Of a stretch of 38,482 nucleotides of DNA, positions 21,749 to 27,301 are shown one piece after another (the first letter of the stretch is position 1; each line of letters starts with the position of its first letter). The translations under genes and the position numbers were made by a program. The DNA comes from a virus: the IMG/VR virus record IMGVR_UViG_3300033141_001674, positions 1-38,482 of that record; one strand, written 5' to 3'. The notes below the pieces were generated by a model, which saw nothing but the letters and a program-made list of their open reading frames with translations, made no database searches and was not told the origin of the DNA.

Positions 21749-22100
21749 CGTCGTAGCCGGAGCCGTCACCGTAGCCGTAGCCGGAGCCGGAGCCGTCGCC
21801 GGAGCCGGAGCCGGAGCCGTAGCCGTAGCCGTAGCTGGAGCCGGAGCCGTCGCCGGAGCCGTAGCCGTCGCCGTAGCCGTCGCCGTAGCCGTCGCCGTCG
21901 CCGTAGCCGCAGCCGTCACCGTAGCCGGAGTCGGAGCCGGAGCCGGAGCCGGAGCCGTAGCCGTAGCCGTCGCCGTAGCTGTAGCCGTAGCCGTCGCCGC
22001 AGCCGAAACCGGAACCGGAACCGTCGCCGTAGCTGTAGCCGGAGCCGGAGCTGTAGCCGGAGCCGGAGCCGTAGCCGGAACTGTTTCTTATGCTGTCCAT
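21738..22100 (-). CDS. Gly-Ser/Tyr/Asp low-complexity protein (120 aa)
   Basis: ATG 22100 overlaps the end of the preceding conserved gene and follows AAAGGTG. Nearly every second residue is Gly, and the alternating residue is Ser, Tyr or Asp (SGYGSGSG, YGDGYGYG), ending YDDDN. The DNA is an uninterrupted hexamer repeat, so all frames are open and openness is no proof of coding. Support comes from translational coupling and the ribosome site. If made, it would be an intrinsically disordered, possibly phase-separating or adhesive protein. Confidence 0.45.
   Translation of the reverse strand: MDSIRNSSGYGSGSGYSSGSGYSYGDGSGSGFGCGDGYGYSYGDGYGYGSGSGSGSDSGYGDGCGYGDGDGYGDGYGDGYGSGDGSGSSYGYGYGSGSGSGDGSGSGYGYGDGSGYDDDN
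21753..22080 (-). repeat. degenerate GGCNNC hexamer array (about 54 units)
   Basis: On the minus strand the unit is GGC followed by TCC, TAC or GAC, repeated for about 328 bp without loss of register. Core changes are few: AGC for GGC in several units, GGT in three consecutive units, and one TTC and one TGC. It shares the GGC core and the two variable bases with the pentamer arrays at 17787 and 18476 but has a period of 6. Confidence 0.9.
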
Positions 22101-22372
22101 GTTGGCACCTTTGCAATGCTTGCTACAGCTTCGGGTGTCATATCAATAATTTCGATAGCTCCAGTCAGAATGATCCTGTCAACTGCAACGGGAAACTTAC
22201 ATTTCTCCGGTTTGCTCGTACCACGTTGCGCTAACTCGCTCAGCGTAGCAGCTCCGTCCCAATACCAAAGTCTTCTTGCGTTTTTGAGCGTAACCTCTTT
22301 GCCGTTTCTCTCGATCAATTGACCAACGAAAGCCCCCGCCGAATACGTTCGTACAAGTACATACTTAGCCAT
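22088..22372 (-). CDS. conserved phage protein, DUF6948-like
   Basis: ATG 22372 follows GAAAGGAAAGAAC. The 94 aa product contains MAKYVLVRTYSAGAFVG, then RNGKEVTLKNARRLWYWDGA (about 23-42) and, later, KCKFPVAVDRIILTGAIEI. I recognise this as a small conserved family of phage early regions, known as DUF6948 to my recollection, without assigned function. It is beta-rich and of full length. It is followed by, and coupled to, the Gly-rich repeat ORF. Confidence 0.8.
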   Translation of the reverse strand: MAKYVLVRTYSAGAFVGQLIERNGKEVTLKNARRLWYWDGAATLSELAQRGTSKPEKCKFPVAVDRIILTGAIEIIDMTPEAVASIAKVPTWTA

Positions 22373-22384
22373 TGTTCTTTCCTT

Positions 22385-22513
22385 TCATGATGTTAAAAGA
22401 TTGATTGTTTGCAGTACTAGCCACATCAACAGTCCACCGAGCATACCCGCGGCAACGTGGATGCCAATCCACCCAGCCCATTGTCCAGCATTCCAATTGT
22501 TTGTGAGTTTCAT
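22385..22513 (-). CDS. small membrane protein (42 aa)
   Basis: ATG 22513 follows GAGGAATAAATA at the end of the preceding gene, a good ribosome site. The 42-codon product begins MKLTNNWNAGQWAGW and contains one hydrophobic helix (IGIHVAAGMLGGLLMWLVLQ), so it should insert in the inner membrane. It is tightly packed between two early genes. The role is unknown; small early membrane proteins of temperate phages are often involved in exclusion or host modulation, which is only inference here. Confidence 0.65.
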   Translation of the reverse strand: MKLTNNWNAGQWAGWIGIHVAAGMLGGLLMWLVLQTINLLTS

Positions 22514-22516
22514 TAT

Positions 22517-22837
22517 TTATTCCTCATGCACGCTGTACAGGGCTACGCGATTCTCGTCGACGGAGATCAGCCACAGGCGATATTTCGCCCAATAATGCTG
22601 GCAAGAGTCGTCCTTGCAAAGTACCCGAACGACAAGCGTCGGCTGGATGCCGTCGGGGTTGTCGTCCCACCAGAAATCCGAATAATCTATTTGTAGCCTG
22701 TGCGTTAGCAGTTCGCGGTCATCTCCGCAGGGGCGAACATCTATTATTTGCTCGTCCGTCAGGAAATTTTCCAGGTCTGCCCTAGTGCCACCGTCGCAGT
22801 TAGCTAAATTGATTATGCGTGTTTCAGTCGCCAACAT
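22517..22837 (-). CDS. early protein, unknown function (106 aa)
   Basis: ATG 22837 follows GGAAGGAGCAAACCC, a strong ribosome site. The product is acidic, with an N-terminal helix (GGTRADLENFLTDEQIID) followed by a beta-rich half containing several Trp (YSDFWWDDNPDG, HYWAKYRLWLISVDENR). No motif or family was recognised. It is followed at four bases by the small membrane protein gene, so they are probably cotranslated. Confidence 0.7.
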   Translation of the reverse strand: MLATETRIINLANCDGGTRADLENFLTDEQIIDVRPCGDDRELLTHRLQIDYSDFWWDDNPDGIQPTLVVRVLCKDDSCQHYWAKYRLWLISVDENRVALYSVHEE

Positions 22838-22893
22838 GGGTTTGCTCCTTCCGCTTTGGTGATAGCGGCTTTCGCTGCATCTTGCTTATTCAT
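22813..22893 (-). CDS. possible 26 aa peptide, doubtful
   Basis: ATG 22893 overlaps the stop of the HTH gene as ATGA, and the frame runs 26 codons (MNKQDAAKAAITKAEGANP...) into the next gene. Its DNA contains the ribosome site of that next gene. It may serve only as a coupling mini-frame. Confidence 0.25.
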   Translation of the reverse strand: MNKQDAAKAAITKAEGANPCWRLKHA

Positions 22894-23084
22894 GGTTTCA
22901 CATCCGGCAGCAGGTCCACGGCTTCATCCACCGCTTTGGCAGGCCAAAGGGCGCGCTTGCCGATTTGCTTCGGGTAGATTCGCAGGTCGGCGAGTTTCTT
23001 GCGGAGGCCGCTTCTATAGAAGTGTGGCTGGCTGATTCCCAATGCCTTTGCGAACTCCGTAGTTGTCAATAATGCCTTGTTCAT
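22890..23084 (-). CDS. helix-turn-helix protein, excisionase or MerR-like
   Basis: ATG 23084 (MNKALLTTTEFAKALGIS) is preferred to the longer frame, which overlaps the previous gene heavily. The 64 aa product has a clear HTH: TTTEFAKALGISQPHFYRSG (about 7-26). It is followed by a wing-like IYPKQIGKRALWPAKAVDEA. Small proteins of this shape act as excisionases or transcription regulators in temperate phages. It lies far from the integrase, so excisionase is only one option. Confidence 0.75.
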   Translation of the reverse strand: MNKALLTTTEFAKALGISQPHFYRSGLRKKLADLRIYPKQIGKRALWPAKAVDEAVDLLPDVKP

Positions 23085-23109
23085 GCTTGCGCTTCTTTTC
23101 TGCGATTTT

Positions 23110-23355
23110 TCAGTTTTCCAACATGCGAATTGCATTGGCCTGATATCCGGTTACATCATCAATGGGTCCAGCATAACCGCCGGGGGGCTTATGGCCATTA
23201 CAGGCGGAGCACTTTATCGGGGCATCTGGATAGGGTGTGCGAATCGGTGCACCACAGGCTGGGCAGTAGCCTCGAACGAATCGACTACCAGGTATAGGTG
23301 ATCCTGGCTTGCCGTAGGTTTCGTAATCGAATGGCTTCATAACCTTCTTGCTCAT
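23110..23355 (-). CDS. zinc-ribbon protein (81 aa)
   Basis: ATG 23355 (MSKKVMKPFDYETYG) follows AAAGGAACTTCCGCT. The protein has two Cys pairs, GYCPACGAPI and IKCSACNGHKPPGG, about 19 residues apart. This forms a typical zinc ribbon. The remainder is short and ends in a helix (VTGYQANAIRMLEN). Such mini-ribbons in early regions commonly bind nucleic acid or host RNA polymerase, but its partner cannot be told from sequence. It is one of three different zinc-ribbon genes in a row. Confidence 0.7.
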   Translation of the reverse strand: MSKKVMKPFDYETYGKPGSPIPGSRFVRGYCPACGAPIRTPYPDAPIKCSACNGHKPPGGYAGPIDDVTGYQANAIRMLEN

Positions 23356-23570
23356 AGCGGAAGTTCCTTTCCATGGCTCTCGCACCACTGGCGTAGCGCC
23401 TTTTCGTTCCGGATCGGCTTCGTTGAGGCGACGAGGGCCTTGGCGAAGCGGACGGTCATATCCAGCTCGTCGAAGTAGATCTTGTTGTAGAAGAAGTGGA
23501 ACGCCCGAAGGCGGAGTCGCTTTTCGACTTTGGCGGGCAGTTGATCGGTTTTGTCAGTAGCTACGATCAT
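23352..23570 (-). CDS. early protein, unknown function (72 aa)
   Basis: ATG 23570 (MIVATDKTDQLPAK) is preferred to a TTG two codons earlier. The product is basic and helical: VEKRLRLRAFHFFYNKIY, then DMTVRFAKALVASTKPIRNEKALRQW. The stop overlaps the next start as ATGA. No family is recognised. Coupling to the zinc-ribbon gene suggests shared expression. Confidence 0.65.
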   Translation of the reverse strand: MIVATDKTDQLPAKVEKRLRLRAFHFFYNKIYFDELDMTVRFAKALVASTKPIRNEKALRQWCESHGKELPL

Positions 23571-23679
23571 TCTCAAATTCGCTTTTTAAGGGCCTTTGTC
23601 CCCCAGTTGTTTGCCAAAATTGAATAAATCGACTCATGGGTCGGCTTTTCACGCTGTTAAAATAGGCAAGTCTATTCAT
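23554..23679 (-). CDS. possible 41 aa basic peptide, doubtful
   Basis: ATG 23679 opens a 41-codon frame (MNRLAYFNSVKSRPMSRFI...) that overlaps the start of the next gene by 17 bases. Amino-acid use is plausible and it fills the only sizeable gap in this cluster, but no ribosome site precedes it. Confidence 0.3.
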   Translation of the reverse strand: MNRLAYFNSVKSRPMSRFIQFWQTTGGQRPLKSEFENDRSY

Positions 23680-23693
23680 AGGGGTTCTGGGCC

Positions 23694-24086
23694 CTAAAAA
23701 TTCAACTTCTGGGGGACAGGCTCACCTCTTTTCCGCTGCTTTTTCCGTCTGTCGGCTTCACGGCGACGTTTAACTCTGCATTTGTCACAAAGACGCTGAT
23801 ATTTTCCTAAAATGCTGCCGCATTCAGGACATGTTCGATTGTTTGATTCATCCTTGCCCGCCACTAGAGCATGTTGCCCCAAATATGTTTCACGCGCTGC
23901 CAATCGTTTTGATTGCAGATCGGGCTGTGCGTGCGGGCTTGAGTCATCTGCCAACGGCAGAATACACCGCTCGAAATAACTACAGCGCTTGCCTTGCTTC
24001 AATAGGCATGGCTTCTCCGTCCACAAACATATGCCAACGGGTCGCATGTTGGCACACTCGGCTCTTGCAAATCCATAAGGACTCAT
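23694..24086 (-). CDS. zinc-ribbon protein with basic tail (130 aa)
   Basis: ATG 24086 overlaps the previous stop. The N-terminal half has several Cys (RAECANMRPVGICLW, CSYFERCIL). The C-terminal half has a clean ribbon CPECGSILGKYQRLCDKC followed by a very basic tail (KRRREADRRKKQRKRGE), suggesting nucleic-acid binding. The N-terminal Cys could form a second metal site. No named family is assigned; it is the second of three consecutive zinc-ribbon genes. Confidence 0.7.
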   Translation of the reverse strand: MSPYGFARAECANMRPVGICLWTEKPCLLKQGKRCSYFERCILPLADDSSPHAQPDLQSKRLAARETYLGQHALVAGKDESNNRTCPECGSILGKYQRLCDKCRVKRRREADRRKKQRKRGEPVPQKLNF

Positions 24087-24280
24087 ATTTTCACCTTGGT
24101 GAAAAGCGAACCATTAAGCAGCCATTGCGTACATTGCCAACAGACACAGGCGACGCCCCGAGCGCCGGGCACTTTATCGCCGCATCGGCTGCACCTGTCG
24201 CCCCTGGGGTTATCCCGCATGTATTGCCTGATGGTTTTTTCTCGTGATCGTTCAGCTTTTTCTGTTGACATCTCTGTCAT
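24083..24280 (-). CDS. small zinc-ribbon protein (65 aa)
   Basis: ATG 24280 (MTEMSTEKAERSREK) follows AAGGATAGGCACG and is preferred to an upstream in-frame start that would overlap the RHH-like gene. A basic helical N-terminus precedes two Cys pairs: RCSRCGDKVPGARG and VCWQC. These form a zinc ribbon. The stop overlaps the next gene. It is the third protein of this type in the leading early region. Confidence 0.65.
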   Translation of the reverse strand: MTEMSTEKAERSREKTIRQYMRDNPRGDRCSRCGDKVPGARGVACVCWQCTQWLLNGSLFTKVKI

Positions 24281-24335
24281 CGTGCCTATCCTTATGCGGC
24301 TCAAACACGGATGGGGGTAGGGCATGGAAGGCCCA

Positions 24336-24557
24336 TTAGGATGCCTTCCGATGCTCAGATTCAGACTCAACCGATTCTTGTTTGCGTTGTCGCCGCTCCT
24401 GCCGGCGGGCGATTCCTTCGCGGATCAAAAGCCTAGTCATCTGCGAGAACAGACGCGGCTCAAGTTCGTACGATATTTCCGCCTCGATCATCTCCACGAG
24501 TTCGCCTTCGATCACGATGCCTTTGCCTTTATTGTTCTTCGCTTCATTTTCAGTCAT
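24336..24557 (-). CDS. ribbon-helix-helix-like protein, first early gene
   Basis: ATG 24557 (MTENEAKNNKGKGIV) lies about 25 bases downstream of the early promoter, with GGGAG as ribosome site; the longer frame start is not needed. The 73 aa product has a beta-then-two-helix pattern (IVIEGELVEMIEAEISYEL, then PRLFSQMTRLLIREGIARR) reminiscent of CopG/Arc-type DNA-binding proteins, and a very charged tail. As the first gene under the leftward promoter it may be an early or Cro-like regulator. The fold is inferred. Confidence 0.65.
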   Translation of the reverse strand: MTENEAKNNKGKGIVIEGELVEMIEAEISYELEPRLFSQMTRLLIREGIARRQERRQRKQESVESESEHRKAS

Positions 24558-24587
24558 GGTGCTTACTCCCATATGTTCCTATGAAAA

Positions 24588-24616
24588 ACCATACGCTACC
24601 ATCGACACATTGTCAA
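24588..24616 (-). promoter_or_regulatory. leftward early promoter, sigma70 consensus
   Basis: TTGACA (minus strand, 24611..24616) and TATGGT (24588..24593) are separated by exactly 17 bases. The predicted start is about 25 bases before the first early gene. The -10 box forms part of two ATGGT direct repeats, which may be operator half-sites. Confidence 0.82.
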
Positions 24617-24630
24617 GAAAAATCTATAAA
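24602..24630 (+). promoter_or_regulatory. rightward promoter for the RHH-like regulator
   Basis: TCGACA (24602..24607) and TATAAA (24625..24630) are 17 bases apart, giving a plus-strand promoter that overlaps the leftward one head to head. The two cannot be occupied together, as expected for a lysogeny switch. Confidence 0.6.
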
Positions 24631-24644
24631 AAATCATGGTTATT

Positions 24645-24660
24645 TATGGCATTTACCATA
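24645..24660. promoter_or_regulatory. operator candidate TATGG-N6-CCATA
   Basis: A perfect palindrome TATGG-CATTTA-CCATA lies just after the predicted rightward transcription start. Related ATGGT/ACCAT half-sites occur at 24636, 24587..24592 and 24597..24602. Short clustered half-sites of this kind suit RHH dimers. Confidence 0.5.
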
Positions 24661-24686
24661 AAGAATTATGTTGCAAGGGGTTAAAA

Positions 24687-24950
24687 ATGGATAAAAATAT
24701 AGTTGTGGAAAGAAAAAAGCAGATTTTTCAAATGGATGCTCGGTTGAAAGAGCTTTTTAACGAGTACTGCTCAAAGTTAGGCATCATCCAAGAGCAGATT
24801 CTTGAAGCTCTTGTTTACATGCTTGTCGTTGAGGGTCGCATTGATCCGGCAATGCGAGAGCAACTTATGATGAACATAGCGGAGTGGAAAAAGAATCCAG
24901 AACGTTTCACGGGCTGTGGTGAAGAGAAAGGGGTTCTGGCTCCCGAGTAA
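24687..24950 (+). CDS. RHH-like regulator, candidate repressor
   Basis: ATG 24687 follows AAGGGG at 6 bases and is preferred to ATG 24636, which lies in the operator region. The 87 aa product has a beta strand (KQIFQMDAR), helix A (LKELFNEYCSKLG) and helix B (QEQILEALVYMLVVEG), the order of a ribbon-helix-helix protein. It is the only regulator gene read rightward from the divergent promoters, so it is the best candidate for the lysogenic repressor. The same frame continues after its TAA for 25 sense codons. Its 3' end overlaps an antisense ORF. Confidence 0.7.
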   Translation: MDKNIVVERKKQIFQMDARLKELFNEYCSKLGIIQEQILEALVYMLVVEGRIDPAMREQLMMNIAEWKKNPERFTGCGEEKGVLAPE

Positions 24951-25134
24951 TTGGCTCAAGGTATTCAGAAGATAGCTGATGAACATATTTCCAAAGCGAA
25001 GAAGCGGCGACGTAAAGATGTGGGATAGGAACTGTGTGCAAGAGTAGACTCAAGATTTCTGTTGCGTCCTCTCTTGGCAATCTGGACAACTGGTCACAGA
25101 TCGTTTTGATTAAAACTTCTCGGCTGGCGTTCAC
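24907..25134 (-). CDS. possible protein convergent with the regulator (75 aa)
   Basis: GTG 25134 opens a 75-codon frame (MNASREVLIKTICDQLSR...) with plausible helical content (REDATEILSLLLHTVPIP). A consensus promoter at 25174..25202 points into it. Against it: no ribosome site, a GTG start and 44 bases of overlap with the regulator gene. If transcribed, the RNA would be antisense to the regulator 3' end. This could matter for the switch even if no protein is made. Confidence 0.45.
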   Translation of the reverse strand: MNASREVLIKTICDQLSRLPREDATEILSLLLHTVPIPHLYVAASSLWKYVHQLSSEYLEPITREPEPLSLHHSP

Positions 25135-25173
25135 TTTTTATCTTGCTCACTTGTCCGGCTCCCTTATGGGTGA

Positions 25174-25202
25174 ATGTTAGGAGATGGTTAGGATGCTGTC
25201 AA
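25174..25202 (-). promoter_or_regulatory. leftward promoter facing the regulator gene
   Basis: TTGACA (minus strand, 25197..25202) and TAACAT (25174..25179) are 17 bases apart. The 12 bases around the -35 box (TTTTTCTTGACA) are identical to those of the early promoter at 24611..24622. The rest of 24951..25224 holds only the weak ORF above. Confidence 0.6.
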
Positions 25203-25224
25203 GAAAAAGTAGAAAGGAGAAATC

Positions 25225-25641
25225 ATGAAACAGCATGTGCCGGAGAAAGTTCTTGTGGCGATCCTGGTTACTTTATTCTCACCTGGTTGTTCGATCTTCA
25301 TGGCTGCAAGTCGGTCGACCAAGAGGGATGTTTCGTGTATCCGAACAGGAGAACATCGGGACGTTATCATTGCCTCTTTGGGCGTACCGAATACATCCGT
25401 CAAGATGGAGAGCGGGGGGTTTCGGGATTACTACAAGGTTGCACTGAACGCTCAAACCAAAGGCGGCAAGGTTGCCTCTGTGATTGGCCATACAGCAATG
25501 GACGTTCTCACATTGGGCATATGGGAGGTGGTTGGAACTCCATTAGAGTTAGCCGTACAGGACAAGATCACTACGTTCATCCTGAACTACGATGCGAATG
25601 GCAAGCTTGTTGATTACGAAACGATAACGGCAAAAGATTAA
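25225..25641 (+). CDS. phage-encoded lipoprotein, probable lysogenic-conversion gene
   Basis: ATG 25225 follows AGAAAGGAGAAATC. The 138 aa product has a signal peptide (residues 1-22, VLVAILVTLFSPGCSIF) with lipobox Cys22. The mature part (DVIIASLGVPNTSVKMESGG) resembles the short alpha-beta unit of BamE/SmpA-like lipoproteins, followed by a hydrophobic, Gly-containing segment and a beta end (TTFILNYDANGKLVDYETI). It lies between the regulator and integrase on the lysogeny strand, a typical place for genes expressed from a prophage, such as superinfection exclusion. That role is inferred. Confidence 0.75.
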   Translation: MKQHVPEKVLVAILVTLFSPGCSIFMAASRSTKRDVSCIRTGEHRDVIIASLGVPNTSVKMESGGFRDYYKVALNAQTKGGKVASVIGHTAMDVLTLGIWEVVGTPLELAVQDKITTFILNYDANGKLVDYETITAKD

Positions 25642-25676
25642 GGAAGACTATGTTCATTTTTCACCGCTCCCATCCT

Positions 25677-25758
25677 GTAGCGCTTCGCTGTAGCGCTTGC
25701 AACGGTTCTGCAAAAACACCGCAGCGGTTTGTAGCGATTCGTAGCGAATTGGCAACGG
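25677..25758. repeat. GTAGCG repeats next to the integrase, attP/arm-site candidate
   Basis: GTAGCG occurs at 25677, 25690, 25731 and 25741, in two imperfect copies of about 28 bp (25677..25705 and 25731..25758), both ending GCAACGG. A fifth GTAGCG at 25896 abuts the -10 box of the integrase promoter. Arm-type sites for integrase, sites for an accessory protein, or operators of an integrase regulator are the likely options. The remaining gene-free bases (25759..25877) are A/T-rich with no clear element. Confidence 0.55.
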
Positions 25759-25877
25759 ATATCCCTTGTTAGAATAGTGGCTTATGCACCGCCTCGGCAT
25801 GTAACTCGTGGGTTTGCAAACGATAACGAAAAGCCGCCTATATATTATACGTTAAGCTGCAAAATATGTCTTTTGAT

Positions 25878-25907
25878 TAGACAATTTATTTATTTGTAGC
25901 GCATAAT
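25878..25907 (+). promoter_or_regulatory. integrase promoter
   Basis: TAGACA (25878..25883) and CATAAT (25902..25907) are 18 bases apart, upstream of the integrase ATG with GGAG as ribosome site. The spacer ends in GTAGCG, the motif repeated four times upstream, so the repeat may serve as an operator. Confidence 0.5.
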
Positions 25908-25926
25908 ATAGCAAAATGGAGCGCTT

Positions 25927-26943
25927 ATGCCTACGTGGTATCGCCGTTATCTGCCTGTTGGGAGTCTCTATTTACGAGGACGTTTTTGGTGGTATGCCTT
26001 GCCGCTGCCCAATGGAGGGCGAAAGGTAGTTTCACTTAGGGTTATCAGGAAAACCGAAGCCGTGAGCTTAGCGCAAGAGCTCTATCGAAAACACTATCGT
26101 AATAATGAAGAACCCGTTTCGATTGAAGCGCTTCTTGCTGCTTTTGAAAGACACAATGCTCAAAGTCTTGACCGTGCGTACTTGAGAATACGGCAAAAGC
26201 GAATAGAGCGGTTCGTTAAGCATGCGAAGATTACTGACCCCGAATCTATTACCGCCAAAACAATTAATCGGTTCCTCGACGAACGCGCCCAGCATATTCA
26301 GCCAGGCACATTAGTCAATGAACGCGCTGCGATTAGTGCATGGTGTAAATGGCTGAAGTCACGAGGCCACATCAGTCGGAATCCTGTTCTGGATACCGAT
26401 CCGCCTCAGATTGGCGAGAAGGAAATCATCTATATGGGTCGAGATGAATTCAACAAAGCAATAGAAAAAGCCACGGAACTAAAGTTGTGGGCTGTGCATT
26501 TTGCGGCTTATCAGGCTTTACGTCGACATGAAATCGGACTGTTGAGATGGACAGACTTTGGACGAGATGCCAAAGGCCCCACGCTCAGAGTACGGGGTAA
26601 GGGGCGCAAAGGGAAAAAGAAGCTTATTACTCTACCGTTACATTCTAAGCTGATGCCGATCATAGAGAAGATCCCCCGCCAATACGAAACGGTATTCCCT
26701 CGCAGAGATTCCAAGTGGTGGGGCCAATATCTTGAACCCATTCGCAAGGTATGCCCTACCTTGATGAAGCGAGGTCAGGGTTGGCATACATTTCGTCGCT
26801 CTTTCGGGTCCATTTTGATCCAGGAGGGTGTCCGCGTTGAGGTGGTATCAAGATTGCTTCGCCATGCCAATATCGCTACGACCTTGAAATATTACGCGCA
26901 CCTTATACCACAGCATGGGCGAGAGGATCTGGAGCGGCTGTAA
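25927..26943 (+). CDS. int: tyrosine recombinase (phage integrase)
   Basis: The 338 aa protein starts at ATG 25927. The N-terminal half has an arm-binding-like start (WYRRYLPVGSLYLRGRFWWY) and a core-binding domain with RIRQKRIERFVKHAKI. The catalytic domain keeps all residues: Arg199 (QALRRHEIGLLRW), Lys225 (VRGKGRKGKK), His287 and Arg290 (WHTFRRSFG), His313 (LLRHANIATTL) and nucleophile Tyr323 (KYYAH). It inserts and excises the phage genome at att sites. It appears intact. The GTAGCG repeats upstream probably belong to its attachment or control region. Confidence 0.95.
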   Translation: MPTWYRRYLPVGSLYLRGRFWWYALPLPNGGRKVVSLRVIRKTEAVSLAQELYRKHYRNNEEPVSIEALLAAFERHNAQSLDRAYLRIRQKRIERFVKHAKITDPESITAKTINRFLDERAQHIQPGTLVNERAAISAWCKWLKSRGHISRNPVLDTDPPQIGEKEIIYMGRDEFNKAIEKATELKLWAVHFAAYQALRRHEIGLLRWTDFGRDAKGPTLRVRGKGRKGKKKLITLPLHSKLMPIIEKIPRQYETVFPRRDSKWWGQYLEPIRKVCPTLMKRGQGWHTFRRSFGSILIQEGVRVEVVSRLLRHANIATTLKYYAHLIPQHGREDLERL

Positions 26944-26950
26944 AGAAATC

Positions 26951-26973
26951 GCGGGAGGCACGCAGCCTCCCGC
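26951..26973. terminator. hairpin between convergent integrase and lysis genes
   Basis: A perfect 9-bp stem (GCGGGAGGC with GCCTCCCGC) with a 5-base loop lies between two converging transcripts. T-runs are poor on both sides (TAAAGTATT rightward, GATTTCTTT leftward), so it may be a bidirectional but weak terminator. Confidence 0.65.
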
Positions 26974-27021
26974 TAAAGTATTACTGTCCGGGACGCACCC
27001 GGACATCTAATACGGGTTTAT

Positions 27022-27240
27022 TCATTCACCTGTATCCGGTAGACACCACCAACCATGAGGAAGCATTACGCGGTTGGCACTTCGCTCACCGTTGACGTAA
27101 ACATAAGCCTTAACGTCCTCGGCCAGTTGTACCGGTTCGCCGGCGGGCACGAGCACGACTCTTTTCCCGCCGCACCCGCCGGCGAAGGCGCTGAGCAAGA
27201 TCAGCGTTATGATCGGCAATAGTAACGCGCGTAGGTTCAT
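27022..27240 (-). CDS. small lipoprotein, o-spanin-like candidate
   Basis: ATG 27240 (MNLRALLLPIITLILL) is preferred to ATG 27264. A signal peptide with lipobox FAGGC places the Cys near residue 23. The mature part is short (PAGEPVQLAEDVKAYVYVNG and WWCLPDTGE). It overlaps the 63 aa frame out of phase, the arrangement seen for Rz/Rz1 spanin pairs. It is the last gene of the late operon. It lacks the Pro-rich stretch typical of Rz1, so the spanin role is tentative. Confidence 0.6.
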   Translation of the reverse strand: MNLRALLLPIITLILLSAFAGGCGGKRVVLVPAGEPVQLAEDVKAYVYVNGERSANRVMLPHGWWCLPDTGE

Positions 27241-27301
27241 TTGCCTTCTTCCAAAAGAATTCAAGCAGCAGTTTCAGGATTGGTAGTATCGCCGCCCACA
27301 T
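27110..27301 (-). CDS. small membrane-anchored basic protein (63 aa)
   Basis: ATG 27301 follows AAAAGGCTG. The product begins with a hydrophobic segment (MWAAILPILKLLLEFFW) and continues with a charged helix (VTIADHNADLAQRLRRRV) and an Arg-rich tail. The tail overlaps the lipoprotein's signal-peptide coding region in another frame. Small proteins of this look occur beside lysis lipoproteins in phages. A short i-spanin-like or holin-accessory role is possible, but the cytoplasm-like basic tail is odd for a spanin. Confidence 0.5.
   Translation of the reverse strand: MWAAILPILKLLLEFFWKKANEPTRVTIADHNADLAQRLRRRVRREKSRARARRRTGTTGRGR

Noticed and set aside
21722-22234. 170-codon Arg-Ser-rich plus-strand ORF
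   Set aside because: Hexamer repeats leave all six frames open; the strand disagrees with the operon and no ribosome site is present.
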